From Butyrivibrio sp. (GTDB taxonomy: Bacteria; Bacillota; Clostridia; Lachnospirales; Lachnospiraceae), in contig JAFUYO010000005.1 of NCBI GenBank assembly GCA_017470505.1, forward strand, positions 84,759 through 148,758: a DNA stretch of 64,000 nt, written 5' to 3'. Every line of letters starts with the position of its first letter. The first letter of the stretch is position 1. Below are positions 9,848-18,550 of the stretch, one piece after another. The position numbers were made by a program, and so were the translations under genes. The notes beneath the pieces are model-generated. The model did no database searches. It was given only the letters and a program-made list of their open reading frames with translations, and was not told where the DNA came from.

Positions 9848-10711
9848 ATGAGTGCGAAGATAATAGACGGTAAATTAATATCACAGCAGATAAAGGATGA
9901 GCTTAGGGGTAAGTGCGCAGAGCTGATGGAAAAGGATATAAGAGTCACTCTTGCCGTTATCCTGGTGGGCGAGGACCCTGCGTCACAGGTATATGTGAGA
10001 AACAAGAAAAGAGCATGTGAGTATATAGGCTACAACTCACTTTCCTATGAACTGCCACAGAATACCACGCAGGATGAGCTCCTTGAGCTTATCGACGGAC
10101 TAAATGAAAGGGATGATGTTGACGGGATCCTGGTGCAGCTCCCTCTGCCCGGGCAGATCGATGAAAAGACAGTTTTAAACAGGATAAAGCCTGACAAGGA
10201 TGTTGACGGATTTCACCCCATAAACGTAGGAGCGCTGCTTGTCGGCGACAAGGGCTTTGTGTCCTGCACGCCTTCAGGTGTAATACAGCTCCTCAAAAGA
10301 GGCATTCCTGAATACGATCTATCCGGAAAAGAGTGCGTGATTGTCGGAAGGTCAAACATTGTCGGAAAGCCGATGTCTCTTCTGATGCTGCGTGAAAATG
10401 CCACTGTTACCGTGGCTCACTCAAGGACCAAAGATATAAAAGACGTGTGCAGGAGAGCGGATATAATCATTGCAGCCATTGGAAAGCCGCGCTTTATAAC
10501 AAGTGACTTTGTAAAAGAGGGAGCTGTTGTGATCGATGTCGGTATCAACAGGACTTCTGACGGAAAACTCTGCGGAGATGTCGATTATGAGAATGTAAGG
10601 GACAAGACCTATGCGATAACTCCCGTACCGGGCGGAGTGGGTCCCATGACTATTGCGATGCTCATGAACAACTGCTACGAAGCAGCTCTTTTTCACAAGC
10701 TTGGAGAATAA
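9848..10711 (+). CDS. folD: Methylene-THF dehydrogenase / methenyl-THF cyclohydrolase
   Basis: Bifunctional enzyme interconverting 5,10-methylene-THF, methenyl-THF and 10-formyl-THF. It has the DGILVQLPLPGQI signature, the DKDVDGFHP motif, a Rossmann IVGRSNIVGKP and the C-terminal PVPGGVGPMTIAML. The substrate-site Lys lies in YVRNKKRACEYIG. ATG 9848 is preferred over ATG 9842 because AGAGG lies 6 nt before it, giving 287 aa. It follows fhs by about 60 bp, and its stop abuts the next gene. Confidence 0.96.
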   Translation: MSAKIIDGKLISQQIKDELRGKCAELMEKDIRVTLAVILVGEDPASQVYVRNKKRACEYIGYNSLSYELPQNTTQDELLELIDGLNERDDVDGILVQLPLPGQIDEKTVLNRIKPDKDVDGFHPINVGALLVGDKGFVSCTPSGVIQLLKRGIPEYDLSGKECVIVGRSNIVGKPMSLLMLRENATVTVAHSRTKDIKDVCRRADIIIAAIGKPRFITSDFVKEGAVVIDVGINRTSDGKLCGDVDYENVRDKTYAITPVPGGVGPMTIAMLMNNCYEAALFHKLGE

Positions 10712-12157
10712 ATGAAGTGTCCTAATTGCGGACTGGAGATTCCGGAAGGTCATATGTACTGCGACAGCTGCGGTACAGAAATAAATTTCGTTCCGGATTT
10801 CGAACCAGAGGTTGAAAATGAAATAGATGCAACTCTTCTTGGGATGGCTGATGAGCTGAACAGGGAAGAGAAAAGGCGGCGTGAGAGAAGAGAAAAGATC
10901 AAAAGATTCTTTTCCGGTATATTAAGGAACTGGAAGCAGGTTCTTCTGGGCGCCGTGATGCTGATACTTGTGGCTGCAGCGGTTTTTGTTTTTGTGGTTT
11001 ACAGAAACAGGACGTCTCTTTACTACCTCTCACTTGCTGAAAATGCGAGGTCGTCGGGAAATATGGAGTCTGCCATAAATTACCTCAAACAGGGCAACAG
11101 AGACCACCCGGACAATCCCGATATTATTTTCAGGCTGTCGGACTATTACCTTGAACAGGGTAGTACTGAGCAGGCTGTGGATGCACTTATGCTGATCGCA
11201 ACTTCAGATGGTTTTGCGTCTGACAAGGTGGTATCTGCCTACGAGAGTATAATCTCTATCTACAAGCAGAGCGGCGACTTTGATAAACTCTCTGACCTTC
11301 TGACCGGGAGTGACAACGAGGCTGTCCGCGCACTATATGAGAAATATGTGCCCGGGATGCCTTATATTTCGCCGTCCTCAGGTACCTATGACGAGGTGAA
11401 TATCTCAATCAAAAATCTTGACGGCTCATCCAATAGTATCTATTACACCGTCAACGACGGGGATCCTGATGCATCGAGCATACTCTACGAGAATGAGATC
11501 GTTTTAGACAGCGACGGAACCTACGACATCAAGGCTGTTGCTGTCAACGAGTACGGCATCAGAAGCGTTATCGCAAGTGAGAGCTATGTGGTTGAAAAGG
11601 GTGCGCCTGCGCCTCCCCAGGTCATGGAGGCAAGCGGTGAGTACAACCAGAACACCATGATAGTGGCTGTGGCTGAGGCAGGCTGTTCAATTTTTTACAC
11701 GACGGACGGCACTGACCCGACAAGTGAATCCAAGCAGTATGTATCGCCTATAACAATGCCTGTAGGAAGGAGCCATTTCAGGTTTATAGCCTATAATGCA
11801 GACGGCGATTTCAGTGAGATAGTTGAGAGGGATTACCACCTTGTATACACGAGACTGGTATCGACAGAGCAGGCTGTAAATACGCTTGTAAGTACTCTTG
11901 TAAGGCTCGATATCCTGCTTGACAACACCGGCAAGGTCAGGGGTGTTGACGGGCACAATGAATATATATACAACTCAGTCATTGAGATCGAGGGGGCAGG
12001 CGAGTACTATGTGGTACTGGAAAACCATGTGTCCTACGATGGAGTTTCTACTCCAACAGGCCTTATGTACGCTGTTAACACCCACGACGGCGCAGTGAAC
12101 AGACTCGGATATGACTCGAGCGGAAAATACACACTTATAACTATTTCAAACAGATAA
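10712..12157 (+). CDS. Zinc-ribbon, single-TM, TPR and chitobiase-C-like surface protein
   Basis: Function unknown. Domains in order: a zinc ribbon with two CxxC pairs (CPNC...CDSC) at residues 3-20; a basic, charged segment; one membrane helix at about 85-110 (QVLLGAVMLILVAAAVFVFV); TPR-like helices (SLAENARSSGNMESAINYLK onward, about 110-205); and two beta-sandwich repeats of the chitobiase/hexosaminidase C-terminal type (YISPSSGTYDEVNISIKN, and IFYTTDGTDPT). The ribbon lies inside the cell and the repeats outside. It starts directly at the folD stop, so it is co-transcribed with one-carbon genes for no evident reason. Confidence 0.75.
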   Translation: MKCPNCGLEIPEGHMYCDSCGTEINFVPDFEPEVENEIDATLLGMADELNREEKRRRERREKIKRFFSGILRNWKQVLLGAVMLILVAAAVFVFVVYRNRTSLYYLSLAENARSSGNMESAINYLKQGNRDHPDNPDIIFRLSDYYLEQGSTEQAVDALMLIATSDGFASDKVVSAYESIISIYKQSGDFDKLSDLLTGSDNEAVRALYEKYVPGMPYISPSSGTYDEVNISIKNLDGSSNSIYYTVNDGDPDASSILYENEIVLDSDGTYDIKAVAVNEYGIRSVIASESYVVEKGAPAPPQVMEASGEYNQNTMIVAVAEAGCSIFYTTDGTDPTSESKQYVSPITMPVGRSHFRFIAYNADGDFSEIVERDYHLVYTRLVSTEQAVNTLVSTLVRLDILLDNTGKVRGVDGHNEYIYNSVIEIEGAGEYYVVLENHVSYDGVSTPTGLMYAVNTHDGAVNRLGYDSSGKYTLITISNR

Positions 12158-12161
12158 ATCA

Positions 12162-12190
12162 TTGAATTATTATTATTATTCGTTTATAGT
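12162..12190 (+). promoter_or_regulatory. Promoter of nfnAB
   Basis: TTGAAT (12162-12167), a 17-bp spacer made mostly of ATT repeats, and TATAGT (12185-12190). It lies 31 bp before the nfnA start and just after the preceding stop codon. Confidence 0.65.
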
Positions 12191-12220
12191 ATTTACAATA
12201 ATTTTAGTAGGAGGATGACT

Positions 12221-13093
12221 ATGTTTAAGATTTTGGAGGCTCGTGAGCTTACAACGAACATTTTTCAGATGATTGTTGAGGCTCCGCGTGTGGCAAGCGC
12301 ATGTCAGCCGGGCCAGTTTCTCATCATCAGGGTCCATGAGGACGGAGAGAGAATCCCGCTGACAATTTGTGACTATGACAGAGATAAGGGGACAGTTGAG
12401 ATTGTTGTCCAGGCTATCGGTGCCGAGACCTATAAGCTCTCTCACCTTAAGGCAGGAGATGAACTTGCGGACGTTGTTGGACCTTTGGGAAGACCCTCTG
12501 ACCTCGTCTATGAGGACATTGAGGAGCTTAAGAAAAAGAAGATTGTATTTATCGCCGGTGGTGTCGGAACAGCTCCTGTTTATCCGCAGGCCAAGTGGCT
12601 CAAGGAGCACGGCGTAGACTGCGATGTTATCATAGGTGCCAAGAACAAGGACCTTGTTATTCTTGAAGACAGATTCAAGGAAGTGTGCAACCTTCATATC
12701 ACAACAGATGACGGTTCATACGGCAGGAGCGGAATGGTTACGGTTGCCCTTCAGGATCTCTGGAACGAGGGCAACAAGTACGATCACTGCGTGGCAATAG
12801 GCCCCATGATCATGATGAAATTCGTATGTAAACTCACAAAAGAGCTTGGGATTCCCACAGTTGTCAGCATGAATCCCATCATGGTAGACGGAACCGGAAT
12901 GTGCGGCGCGTGCAGACTTACAGTCGGCGGCGAAGTAAAATTTGCCTGCGTTGACGGTCCTGAGTTTGACGGTCACAAGGTTGACTTTGATCAGGCCATG
13001 AACAGGATGAAGCTCTACAAGACTGAAGAGGGAAGACTTTACCTTGCAGCCAAAGAAGGTGATTCTCACCATGGCGGATGCGGTAATTGCTGA
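12221..13093 (+). CDS. nfnA: NADH-dependent ferredoxin:NADP+ oxidoreductase subunit A (FAD/[2Fe-2S])
   Basis: The small subunit of the electron-bifurcating transhydrogenase NfnAB, of the ferredoxin-NADP reductase/PyrK-like fold. An FAD domain (PGQFLIIRVHEDGERIPLTI) is followed by the NAD(P) domain (FIAGGVGTAPVYPQAKWL) and a C-terminal Cys set (GMCGACRLTVGG and FACVDGPEFDGHKVDF) for the [2Fe-2S] cluster, with an extra C-terminal CGNC. ATG 12221 is chosen because GGAGG lies 6 nt upstream; the earlier ATG 12215 overlaps that site. It pairs with the next gene. Some databases call this family sulfide dehydrogenase or dihydroorotate dehydrogenase-like subunit. Confidence 0.88.
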   Translation: MFKILEARELTTNIFQMIVEAPRVASACQPGQFLIIRVHEDGERIPLTICDYDRDKGTVEIVVQAIGAETYKLSHLKAGDELADVVGPLGRPSDLVYEDIEELKKKKIVFIAGGVGTAPVYPQAKWLKEHGVDCDVIIGAKNKDLVILEDRFKEVCNLHITTDDGSYGRSGMVTVALQDLWNEGNKYDHCVAIGPMIMMKFVCKLTKELGIPTVVSMNPIMVDGTGMCGACRLTVGGEVKFACVDGPEFDGHKVDFDQAMNRMKLYKTEEGRLYLAAKEGDSHHGGCGNC

Positions 13094-13130
13094 TAGACAA
13101 TAAACTCGAAATAAGAGGGAGATATTATAT

Positions 13131-14513
13131 ATGGATGGATTTGTAAGAGTTCCTGTACGTGAACAGGACGCAAAAGAAAGGGCAAAAAACTTCAGAGAAG
13201 TTTGCCTTGGATATAACAAAGAAGAGGCCGAGAGCGAGGCAACAAGATGCCTCAACTGCAAGAATCCCAAGTGTGTTGAAGGGTGTCCGGTTTCTATCGA
13301 CATTCCCGCATTTATCCAGCAGGTCAAGGAGGGAAATGTTGAGGGAGCATATCAGACTATCAGTAAGTCAAGTGCGCTTCCCGCAGTCTGCGGAAGAGTC
13401 TGTCCCCAGGAGAGCCAGTGTGAGGGCAGATGCGTAAGAGGTATCAAGGGTGATCCCGTATCAATCGGCAAGCTCGAGAGATATGTCGCTGATACAGCAA
13501 GAGAGATGGGCATAGTTCCAGAGGGAGCAAAGGAAAAGAAAAACAAGAAGGTTGCCGTTATCGGTTCAGGCCCTTCAGGTCTTACCTGCGCAGGAGATCT
13601 CGCCAAGATGGGCTACGATGTAACGATCTTCGAGGCTCTTCACGAGGCTGGCGGAGTACTTGTTTACGGTATTCCCGAGTTCCGTCTTCCCAAGACTTCA
13701 GTTGTCAAAAAGGAGATTGAGAACGTAAAGGCTCTCGGCGTTAAGCTCGAGACTGACGTTGTTATAGGAAAATCAGTTACAATAGACGAGCTCATGGAAA
13801 AAGAGGGCTTTGAAGCTGTATTTATAGGATCTGGCGCAGGACTTCCAAGGTTCATGAACATTCCCGGCGAGCAGGCAATGGGTGTGTTCTCTGCAAATGA
13901 GTTCCTGACAAGGTCAAACCTCATGAAGGCCTTTGATGAGAGCTCGACTACTCCTATCATGAGACCCAAGAAGTGCGTCGTTGTAGGCGGCGGTAACGTT
14001 GCCATGGACGCTGCAAGAACGGCTTTAAGGCTCGGATCGGAAGTACATGTTGTATACAGACGAGGCGAGGAAGAGCTTCCTGCCCGTAAGGAAGAAGTTG
14101 GCCACGCCAAGGAAGAGGGCATAATCTTTGACCTTCTGACAAACCCTGTTGAGATACACGAGGATGAGAACGGCTGGGTTAAGAGCATCACCTGCATACG
14201 CATGGAGCTTGGTGAGCCCGATGAGTCCGGAAGAAGAAGTCCCGTTGAGATCCCGGGATCTGAATTTGAGATTGAGTGCGATGCGGTCATCATGTCGCTC
14301 GGAACATCACCCAATCCTCTTATTTCATCTACGACTGAGGGACTTGACGTCAACAGGAGGAAGTGCATCGTGGCTGATGAGTCAAACGGTCAGACCTCCA
14401 AGAAGGGCGTCTTCGCCGGAGGAGATGCCGTAACAGGAGCAGCGACCGTAATCCTCGCAATGGGTGCAGGAAAGGCTGCAGCAAAGGGAATTGATGAGTA
14501 CCTCTCCAAATAA
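13131..14513 (+). CDS. nfnB: NADH-dependent ferredoxin:NADP+ oxidoreductase subunit B (GltD/GltA-like)
   Basis: The large flavoprotein subunit, 460 aa, related to the small subunit of glutamate synthase. Two cysteine clusters for [4Fe-4S] centres lie at the N-terminus (CLNCKNPKCVEGCP and CGRVCPQESQCEGRC), then an FAD Rossmann motif (AVIGSGPSGLTCAGDLAKMG), an NADPH Rossmann motif (CVVVGGGNVAMDAARTA) and a C-terminal GVFAGGDAVTGAATVILAMG flavin site. Because it directly follows nfnA and no large GltB subunit is present, NfnB is favoured over a free GltD. Confidence 0.9.
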   Translation: MDGFVRVPVREQDAKERAKNFREVCLGYNKEEAESEATRCLNCKNPKCVEGCPVSIDIPAFIQQVKEGNVEGAYQTISKSSALPAVCGRVCPQESQCEGRCVRGIKGDPVSIGKLERYVADTAREMGIVPEGAKEKKNKKVAVIGSGPSGLTCAGDLAKMGYDVTIFEALHEAGGVLVYGIPEFRLPKTSVVKKEIENVKALGVKLETDVVIGKSVTIDELMEKEGFEAVFIGSGAGLPRFMNIPGEQAMGVFSANEFLTRSNLMKAFDESSTTPIMRPKKCVVVGGGNVAMDAARTALRLGSEVHVVYRRGEEELPARKEEVGHAKEEGIIFDLLTNPVEIHEDENGWVKSITCIRMELGEPDESGRRSPVEIPGSEFEIECDAVIMSLGTSPNPLISSTTEGLDVNRRKCIVADESNGQTSKKGVFAGGDAVTGAATVILAMGAGKAAAKGIDEYLSK

Positions 14514-14528
14514 AATATAACATACCGT

Positions 14529-14560
14529 TTGCCCGGGGACTTTTCTCCGGGCAATTTTTA
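14529..14560 (+). terminator. Terminator after nfnAB
   Basis: TTGCCCGG (14529-14536) pairs with CCGGGCAA (14547-14554) and is followed by TTTTT. Confidence 0.85.
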
Positions 14561-14593
14561 AATTATGAAGAAATCTTAATAAATTTCGACGGT

Positions 14594-14661
14594 AAATCTT
14601 AAGATTTTCCTGCTACCATTGATTCATCAAGGTTTTTTCGAGGCATGAAATGTAGTATAAT
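14594..14661 (+). promoter_or_regulatory. Palindrome and -10 region before the MORN-protein gene
   Basis: A perfect 14-bp palindrome AAATCTTAAGATTT (14594-14607) lies 48 bp upstream of a TATAAT (14656-14661); the AAATCTTAA half also occurs at about 14571. The -35 position holds only a T-run, so an activator site is possible. Confidence 0.4.
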
Positions 14662-14687
14662 AAGAAAGATTGTTAAGTGGAGGAGAG

Positions 14688-15761
14688 ATGGATAAACAGG
14701 AAAAAATAAAGATTGCGATAACGGCGGGGATTGCGGCGGTTATTCTTCTTATCTTCGTGCTGGTGCTGGCACTTAATACGGGTAAGAGCACAGGAAGCGA
14801 CGATGAGAAGCTGAGTGAGAATATCGCGGCGTATACTGATTCAGCGGCGCTTTCTTCTGCTGATGATGCGCTTATAAAAAGCGAAGATGAAACTCAAATG
14901 AATTCTGAAGACGCATCAAAAGAAGATGACAAAAAGGATGCTTCAGCAAATGCGTCGTCTGATGATAAAGATAAATCTTCAGAGATTGTTCTGACAACAC
15001 CTCAGAATAAGGATACCTCAGCAAAGTCCGTGTCAGGGAACAGCTTCTACAGCGCTTCCCAGGCAGTGCTTAAGAATAACTACAAGGGCATGAAGGTAGA
15101 TGTCCCGGAGCAGCTAAAGGAGATGCTAACCTACTGGGCTGAGGGAAATACCGAGGCTGTGAGGGACCTGGCTCACCTTGCAAGGTTTGAGGCGATGTCT
15201 TATGCGCTTTCGGGGAGTAATGACTTTTACTACTACGGGGATACAGGATCAGACGGGAGTCCTGACGGGTACGGACTTGCGGTTTATGGAGGTGATCAGT
15301 ATTACTACGGTCACTGGTCGAACGGTGTCAGGAGCGGTGAAGGGACCTGGATATCTTTTTACCCGGATTACAGCAATTATGTTGTAACCGAGCATATGTA
15401 CTCAGGCGGCTGGTCGGACGATCTTCCGTCCGGACAGGGGCAGGAGCACTACGACTACAACTTTGATCTGATGAACGAGGACGATGTCTACCTGCAGAAT
15501 GCCATTGGTTCATTTGTAAAGGGCATGTACGACGGCCAGATGTACATCATAACCGTTGACAGCGATGAGGACACAACTGAGTGGGTCGGAAAGTGCGATA
15601 ACGGCAGCTGGGAGCAGGTTTCTTACGCCTCTCTGGGCAAGAACAACAAGATACCTGTCCTGAGCGAGAGGGAGGATAGCGAGCACCACCTGTATATGTC
15701 CGGGGAAGGCGCCAAAAATAACGGAGTCCGCGGGATCATAACCGGCGGAAAGAAAAAGTGA
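14688..15761 (+). CDS. Membrane-anchored MORN-repeat protein
   Basis: A 357 aa protein with one N-terminal membrane helix (about residues 9-30, IAITAGIAAVILLIFVLVLA), an acidic low-complexity Ser/Asp/Lys linker (about 35-120), and a C-terminal domain with MORN-type repeats (GDTGSDGSPDGYGLAVYGGD, YYGHWSNGVRSGEGTW, YSGGWSDDLPSGQGQ). The repeat domain is predicted outside the cell. ATG 14688 is chosen because GGAGGAG lies just upstream; a TTG-initiated longer frame is unlikely. Role unknown; possibly envelope-associated. It ends 12 bp before rlmH. Confidence 0.72.
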   Translation: MDKQEKIKIAITAGIAAVILLIFVLVLALNTGKSTGSDDEKLSENIAAYTDSAALSSADDALIKSEDETQMNSEDASKEDDKKDASANASSDDKDKSSEIVLTTPQNKDTSAKSVSGNSFYSASQAVLKNNYKGMKVDVPEQLKEMLTYWAEGNTEAVRDLAHLARFEAMSYALSGSNDFYYYGDTGSDGSPDGYGLAVYGGDQYYYGHWSNGVRSGEGTWISFYPDYSNYVVTEHMYSGGWSDDLPSGQGQEHYDYNFDLMNEDDVYLQNAIGSFVKGMYDGQMYIITVDSDEDTTEWVGKCDNGSWEQVSYASLGKNNKIPVLSEREDSEHHLYMSGEGAKNNGVRGIITGGKKK

Positions 15762-15773
15762 CGGGAAGTTTTC

Positions 15774-16256
15774 GTGATAAAGATCAGCATAATCTGTGTC
15801 GGGAAGATAAAAGAGAAATACTGGCTGGACGCCATAGGAGAGTACTCAAAGAGGCTTTCGAGGTACTGCGTTCTTAAGATCTTAGAACTTGCGGATGAGA
15901 AGACGCCGGAGGATGCTCCCGATGCAATCTGCGACCAGATCAGGAAAAAAGAGGCTGAGAGGATTCTGAAAGTCATTGATGATAAAGGCTTTGTCTGCAC
16001 CCTTGAGATAAAAGGGAAGAAGATGACCTCTGAGGGCTTTTCGGATTTTCTGGATGATGCAGCTGTTCGGGGTGTGAGCCATATCCAGTTTGTCATCGGA
16101 GGGTCTCTTGGGCTTCATGATAGCGTTCTTTCAAGGTCGGATTTGGGAGTCAGCTTCTCAGACATGACCTTTCCGCACCAGATGATGAGGGTCATACTTC
16201 TTGAGCAGATTTACAGAGCATACAGAATCATAAACGGGGAACCGTATCACAAATAA
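15774..16256 (+). CDS. rlmH: 23S rRNA pseudouridine-1915 N3-methyltransferase
   Basis: SPOUT-class methyltransferase that modifies pseudouridine 1915 of 23S rRNA on the assembled 70S ribosome. It has the family's 160 aa length, the N-terminal ISIICVGKIKEKYW, the SAM-site FVIGGSLGLHDSVL and the C-terminal FPHQMMRVILLEQIYRAYRI with final PYHK. The start is GTG 15774. Its TAA stop (16254-16256) is also one copy of the 3-bp direct repeat flanking a 32-bp mobile-element relic. Confidence 0.96.
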   Translation: MIKISIICVGKIKEKYWLDAIGEYSKRLSRYCVLKILELADEKTPEDAPDAICDQIRKKEAERILKVIDDKGFVCTLEIKGKKMTSEGFSDFLDDAAVRGVSHIQFVIGGSLGLHDSVLSRSDLGVSFSDMTFPHQMMRVILLEQIYRAYRIINGEPYHK

Positions 16257-16288
16257 GGCACTGCAGGAAGTTATTTGTTTACAGTGCC
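16257..16288. mobile_element. 32-bp internally deleted MITE relic
   Basis: GGCACTG (16257-16263) and CAGTGCC (16282-16288) are inverted ends, flanked on both sides by TAA (16254-16256 and 16289-16291), the apparent target duplication. The last 24 nt (16265-16288) are identical to the reverse complement of the left end of the 154-bp element at 45762. It is thus a copy that kept one full terminal repeat plus 8 nt of the other. The left TAA is the rlmH stop codon. Confidence 0.8.
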
Positions 16289-16305
16289 TAAGTCGGGGAT
16301 ATTTA

Positions 16306-17355
16306 ATGAGTGAGATAACAGAGATTTCGTTGACGCTTACCGCTGATGATGAGAGAAACATCTTCGGAGGCGGTGACAGCTACATCAAAAAGATAGAGAA
16401 GAGCTTTTCCGTGGAGATAATCGACAGAAACGGAGAGCTTCACATAATAGGTGACAAAGAGGGCGCATCGAAAGCTTCTTCGATCATCAGGGAGCTGGTG
16501 CAGCTCTCGAGAAGGGGGACAATGATAGAGGAGCAGAGCGTCGATTACGCCATTTCTCTCAAAGAGACCCCTGTCAAAAAGACAGATATACCGGGTGACA
16601 ATGTCCTCACCTACATGGACAACGATATAATCTGCCACACGGTTTCCGGAAAACCTGTAAAACCAAAGACCTTGGGACAGAAGAGGTACATCGACGCAAT
16701 ACGCAACAAGATGATAGTCTTCGGGCTCGGACCTGCCGGCACCGGCAAGACCTATCTTGCAATGGCAATGGCGATCACGGCGTTCCAGAGGGAAGAGGTT
16801 GGCAGGATCATCCTGACAAGGCCTGCAATAGAGGCAGGGGAAAAGCTCGGATTCCTTCCGGGGGATCTTCAGAGCAAGGTTGACCCTTACCTTCGCCCTT
16901 TGTATGACGCGCTCTATCAGATCATGGGGACAGAGAACTTTTTGAAGAACATGGAAAAGGGCCTTATCGAAGTGGCTCCCCTTGCCTATATGAGAGGGCG
17001 TACACTGGACAATGCCTTTATAATACTCGACGAAGCCCAGAATACGACGCCCGCCCAGATGAAGATGTTCCTGACGAGGATCGGTTTTGGCTCAAAGGTG
17101 ATCATAACCGGTGATGCCACGCAGAAGGACCTCTCACCCGATACAAGGTCGGGACTTGACGTTGCGAGTACTGTATTAAAGGGCATAGATGACATAGCTT
17201 TCTGCAACCTGACAAGTGCCGATGTAGTAAGGCACCCGCTTGTTCAGAAGATTGTCAAGGCCTATGAGGACTACGAGAAAAAGGCTGAGAACAAAAAGAT
17301 TAGGAAAAATATTCAGAAGCTGGAGAGAGTAAGGACTAATGGAAAGCAGATTTAA
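16306..17355 (+). CDS. phoH: PhoH family ATPase
   Basis: A cytoplasmic P-loop protein linked to RNA metabolism; clostridial phoH genes lie with ybeY, as here. The N-terminal KH-like part (residues about 10-90) precedes Walker A GPAGTGKT at 142-149 and Walker B FIILDEAQN further on, followed by the TGDATQKDL motif. At 349 aa it is slightly longer than B. subtilis PhoH. ATG 16306 follows the MITE relic by 15 bp and has a weak GGGGA site. The last 17 bp overlap the next gene. Confidence 0.92.
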   Translation: MSEITEISLTLTADDERNIFGGGDSYIKKIEKSFSVEIIDRNGELHIIGDKEGASKASSIIRELVQLSRRGTMIEEQSVDYAISLKETPVKKTDIPGDNVLTYMDNDIICHTVSGKPVKPKTLGQKRYIDAIRNKMIVFGLGPAGTGKTYLAMAMAITAFQREEVGRIILTRPAIEAGEKLGFLPGDLQSKVDPYLRPLYDALYQIMGTENFLKNMEKGLIEVAPLAYMRGRTLDNAFIILDEAQNTTPAQMKMFLTRIGFGSKVIITGDATQKDLSPDTRSGLDVASTVLKGIDDIAFCNLTSADVVRHPLVQKIVKAYEDYEKKAENKKIRKNIQKLERVRTNGKQI

Positions 17356-18550
17356 GTTTCTAAAGGACGAGAAGCGCGTATATGCCATTATGTTCTTTTT
17401 CACCGGCATATTCGTATTTGCCTTTTCACTTATCCTTGGAAAGAACTATGAGGCGCTCCTTCGGAACACCATAGTTGCCTTTATCTTCTCAGGGAGCGTC
17501 ATCTTCATGCAAAAGGATGCCCGTGAGAGAGGAAAAGATGGTTTTTCCTATGATAACTACTACAAACCTGAGAGATATTTTGTCATATATATGGTCATGG
17601 TGGTCCTTTCATGTCTCTTTTCCCTGATACCGTACGAGTTCTGGCCCTATATGGCGCTGGTTGTCATAATGGGGCTGTTTTCAAACAATGAGATAGGGAT
17701 GCTCAGCGGCATTGGCTTTATAACTATCTCGGTCATGCTTGAAGCAAACGGCACCTACTCTGAGCTCTTTATGTATGTGATAGCATCGGTTGTCTCGCTG
17801 ACACTCCTGCGCACTCTTTCTGAGGATACGGATATCTCGTATCCCGTGTTTATTTCAGTTCTTGTACAGGCGCTTCTCCTTGTCGCCTGCAGCGTGCTTT
17901 TCATGAACAGGACGCTCTCGATCAACCTGTTTATACTTCCAATTCTGAACCTGATGATAAACCTTGTAATACTCCTTTTGTTCCTCAATATGTTTGGAGT
18001 ATACGTTATCCGAAAATCCAACGACATGTATATGGAGATCAACGATTCTGCTTATCCGCTTCTTGGCTCGCTCCGTGAAAAGAGCCGGGATGAGTATTTC
18101 AGGGCAATCCACACTGGCTATCTTGCGGAGAGGATCGCTCTGGGGCTTTCTTTTAACGACAGGGCAGTGAAGGCTGTTTCCTATTACCACAGGATAGGGA
18201 TTCCTGACGGCAAAAATAAGTGGGAGGATGTCGAGCACTACTACATTGAGAATAACTTCCCGGAAGAGGCGATTGAGTATCTGCATGAGTACATTGAGCC
18301 TAGAGCCGGAGCCGCAAAGTCGAGAGAGATGCTCACGGTTCAGCTCTCTGACACATTGATCGCGTCCATCATGTATCTTATCAAAAAGGATAAAAATGCT
18401 AAAATAGATTATGACAAGCTGATTGATACCCTGTTTGACAAAAAGGAAAAAGAAGGCAATCTTAAGGAGTACAATGTCACCTACAGGGAGTTTGATGAAA
18501 TGAGGAAGATTCTTAAGAAAGAGAAACTATACTATGACTTTTTACGTTGA
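17339..18550 (+). CDS. 7TM-HD (PgpH/YqfF)-like membrane protein with degenerate HD site
   Basis: It occupies the position of the cyclic-di-AMP phosphodiesterase PgpH in the standard phoH-pgpH-ybeY order and keeps the 7TM plus C-terminal helical HD layout, but is much shorter (403 aa against about 700), lacking the extracellular 7TMR-HDED domain. Seven or eight hydrophobic helices span about residues 15-225. In the HD region His258 (AIHTGYLAERIA), His316 and Asp338 (QLSDTLIA) can be aligned, but the defining HD pair reads His284-Arg285 (YYHRIG in place of YYHDIG). Metal-dependent catalysis is therefore doubtful. It overlaps both neighbours by 17 bp. Confidence 0.75.
   Translation: MESRFKFLKDEKRVYAIMFFFTGIFVFAFSLILGKNYEALLRNTIVAFIFSGSVIFMQKDARERGKDGFSYDNYYKPERYFVIYMVMVVLSCLFSLIPYEFWPYMALVVIMGLFSNNEIGMLSGIGFITISVMLEANGTYSELFMYVIASVVSLTLLRTLSEDTDISYPVFISVLVQALLLVACSVLFMNRTLSINLFILPILNLMINLVILLLFLNMFGVYVIRKSNDMYMEINDSAYPLLGSLREKSRDEYFRAIHTGYLAERIALGLSFNDRAVKAVSYYHRIGIPDGKNKWEDVEHYYIENNFPEEAIEYLHEYIEPRAGAAKSREMLTVQLSDTLIASIMYLIKKDKNAKIDYDKLIDTLFDKKEKEGNLKEYNVTYREFDEMRKILKKEKLYYDFLR

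Noticed and set aside
8107-9848. THF riboswitch before fhs or folD
   Set aside because: fhs begins directly at the ftsK stop, and the 60-bp gap before folD is too short and lacks the class's conserved pieces.
12168-12180. ATT microsatellite as a phase-variation switch of nfnAB
   Set aside because: The tract of four to five ATT units lies in the promoter spacer, but it is short, and unit changes of 3 bp would simply disturb the spacer; there is no evidence of variability.
13664-14368. Long minus-strand open frame inside nfnB
   Set aside because: It is the antisense shadow of a clear flavoprotein gene, with Ser/Pro/Thr-rich translation and no ribosome site or family motif.
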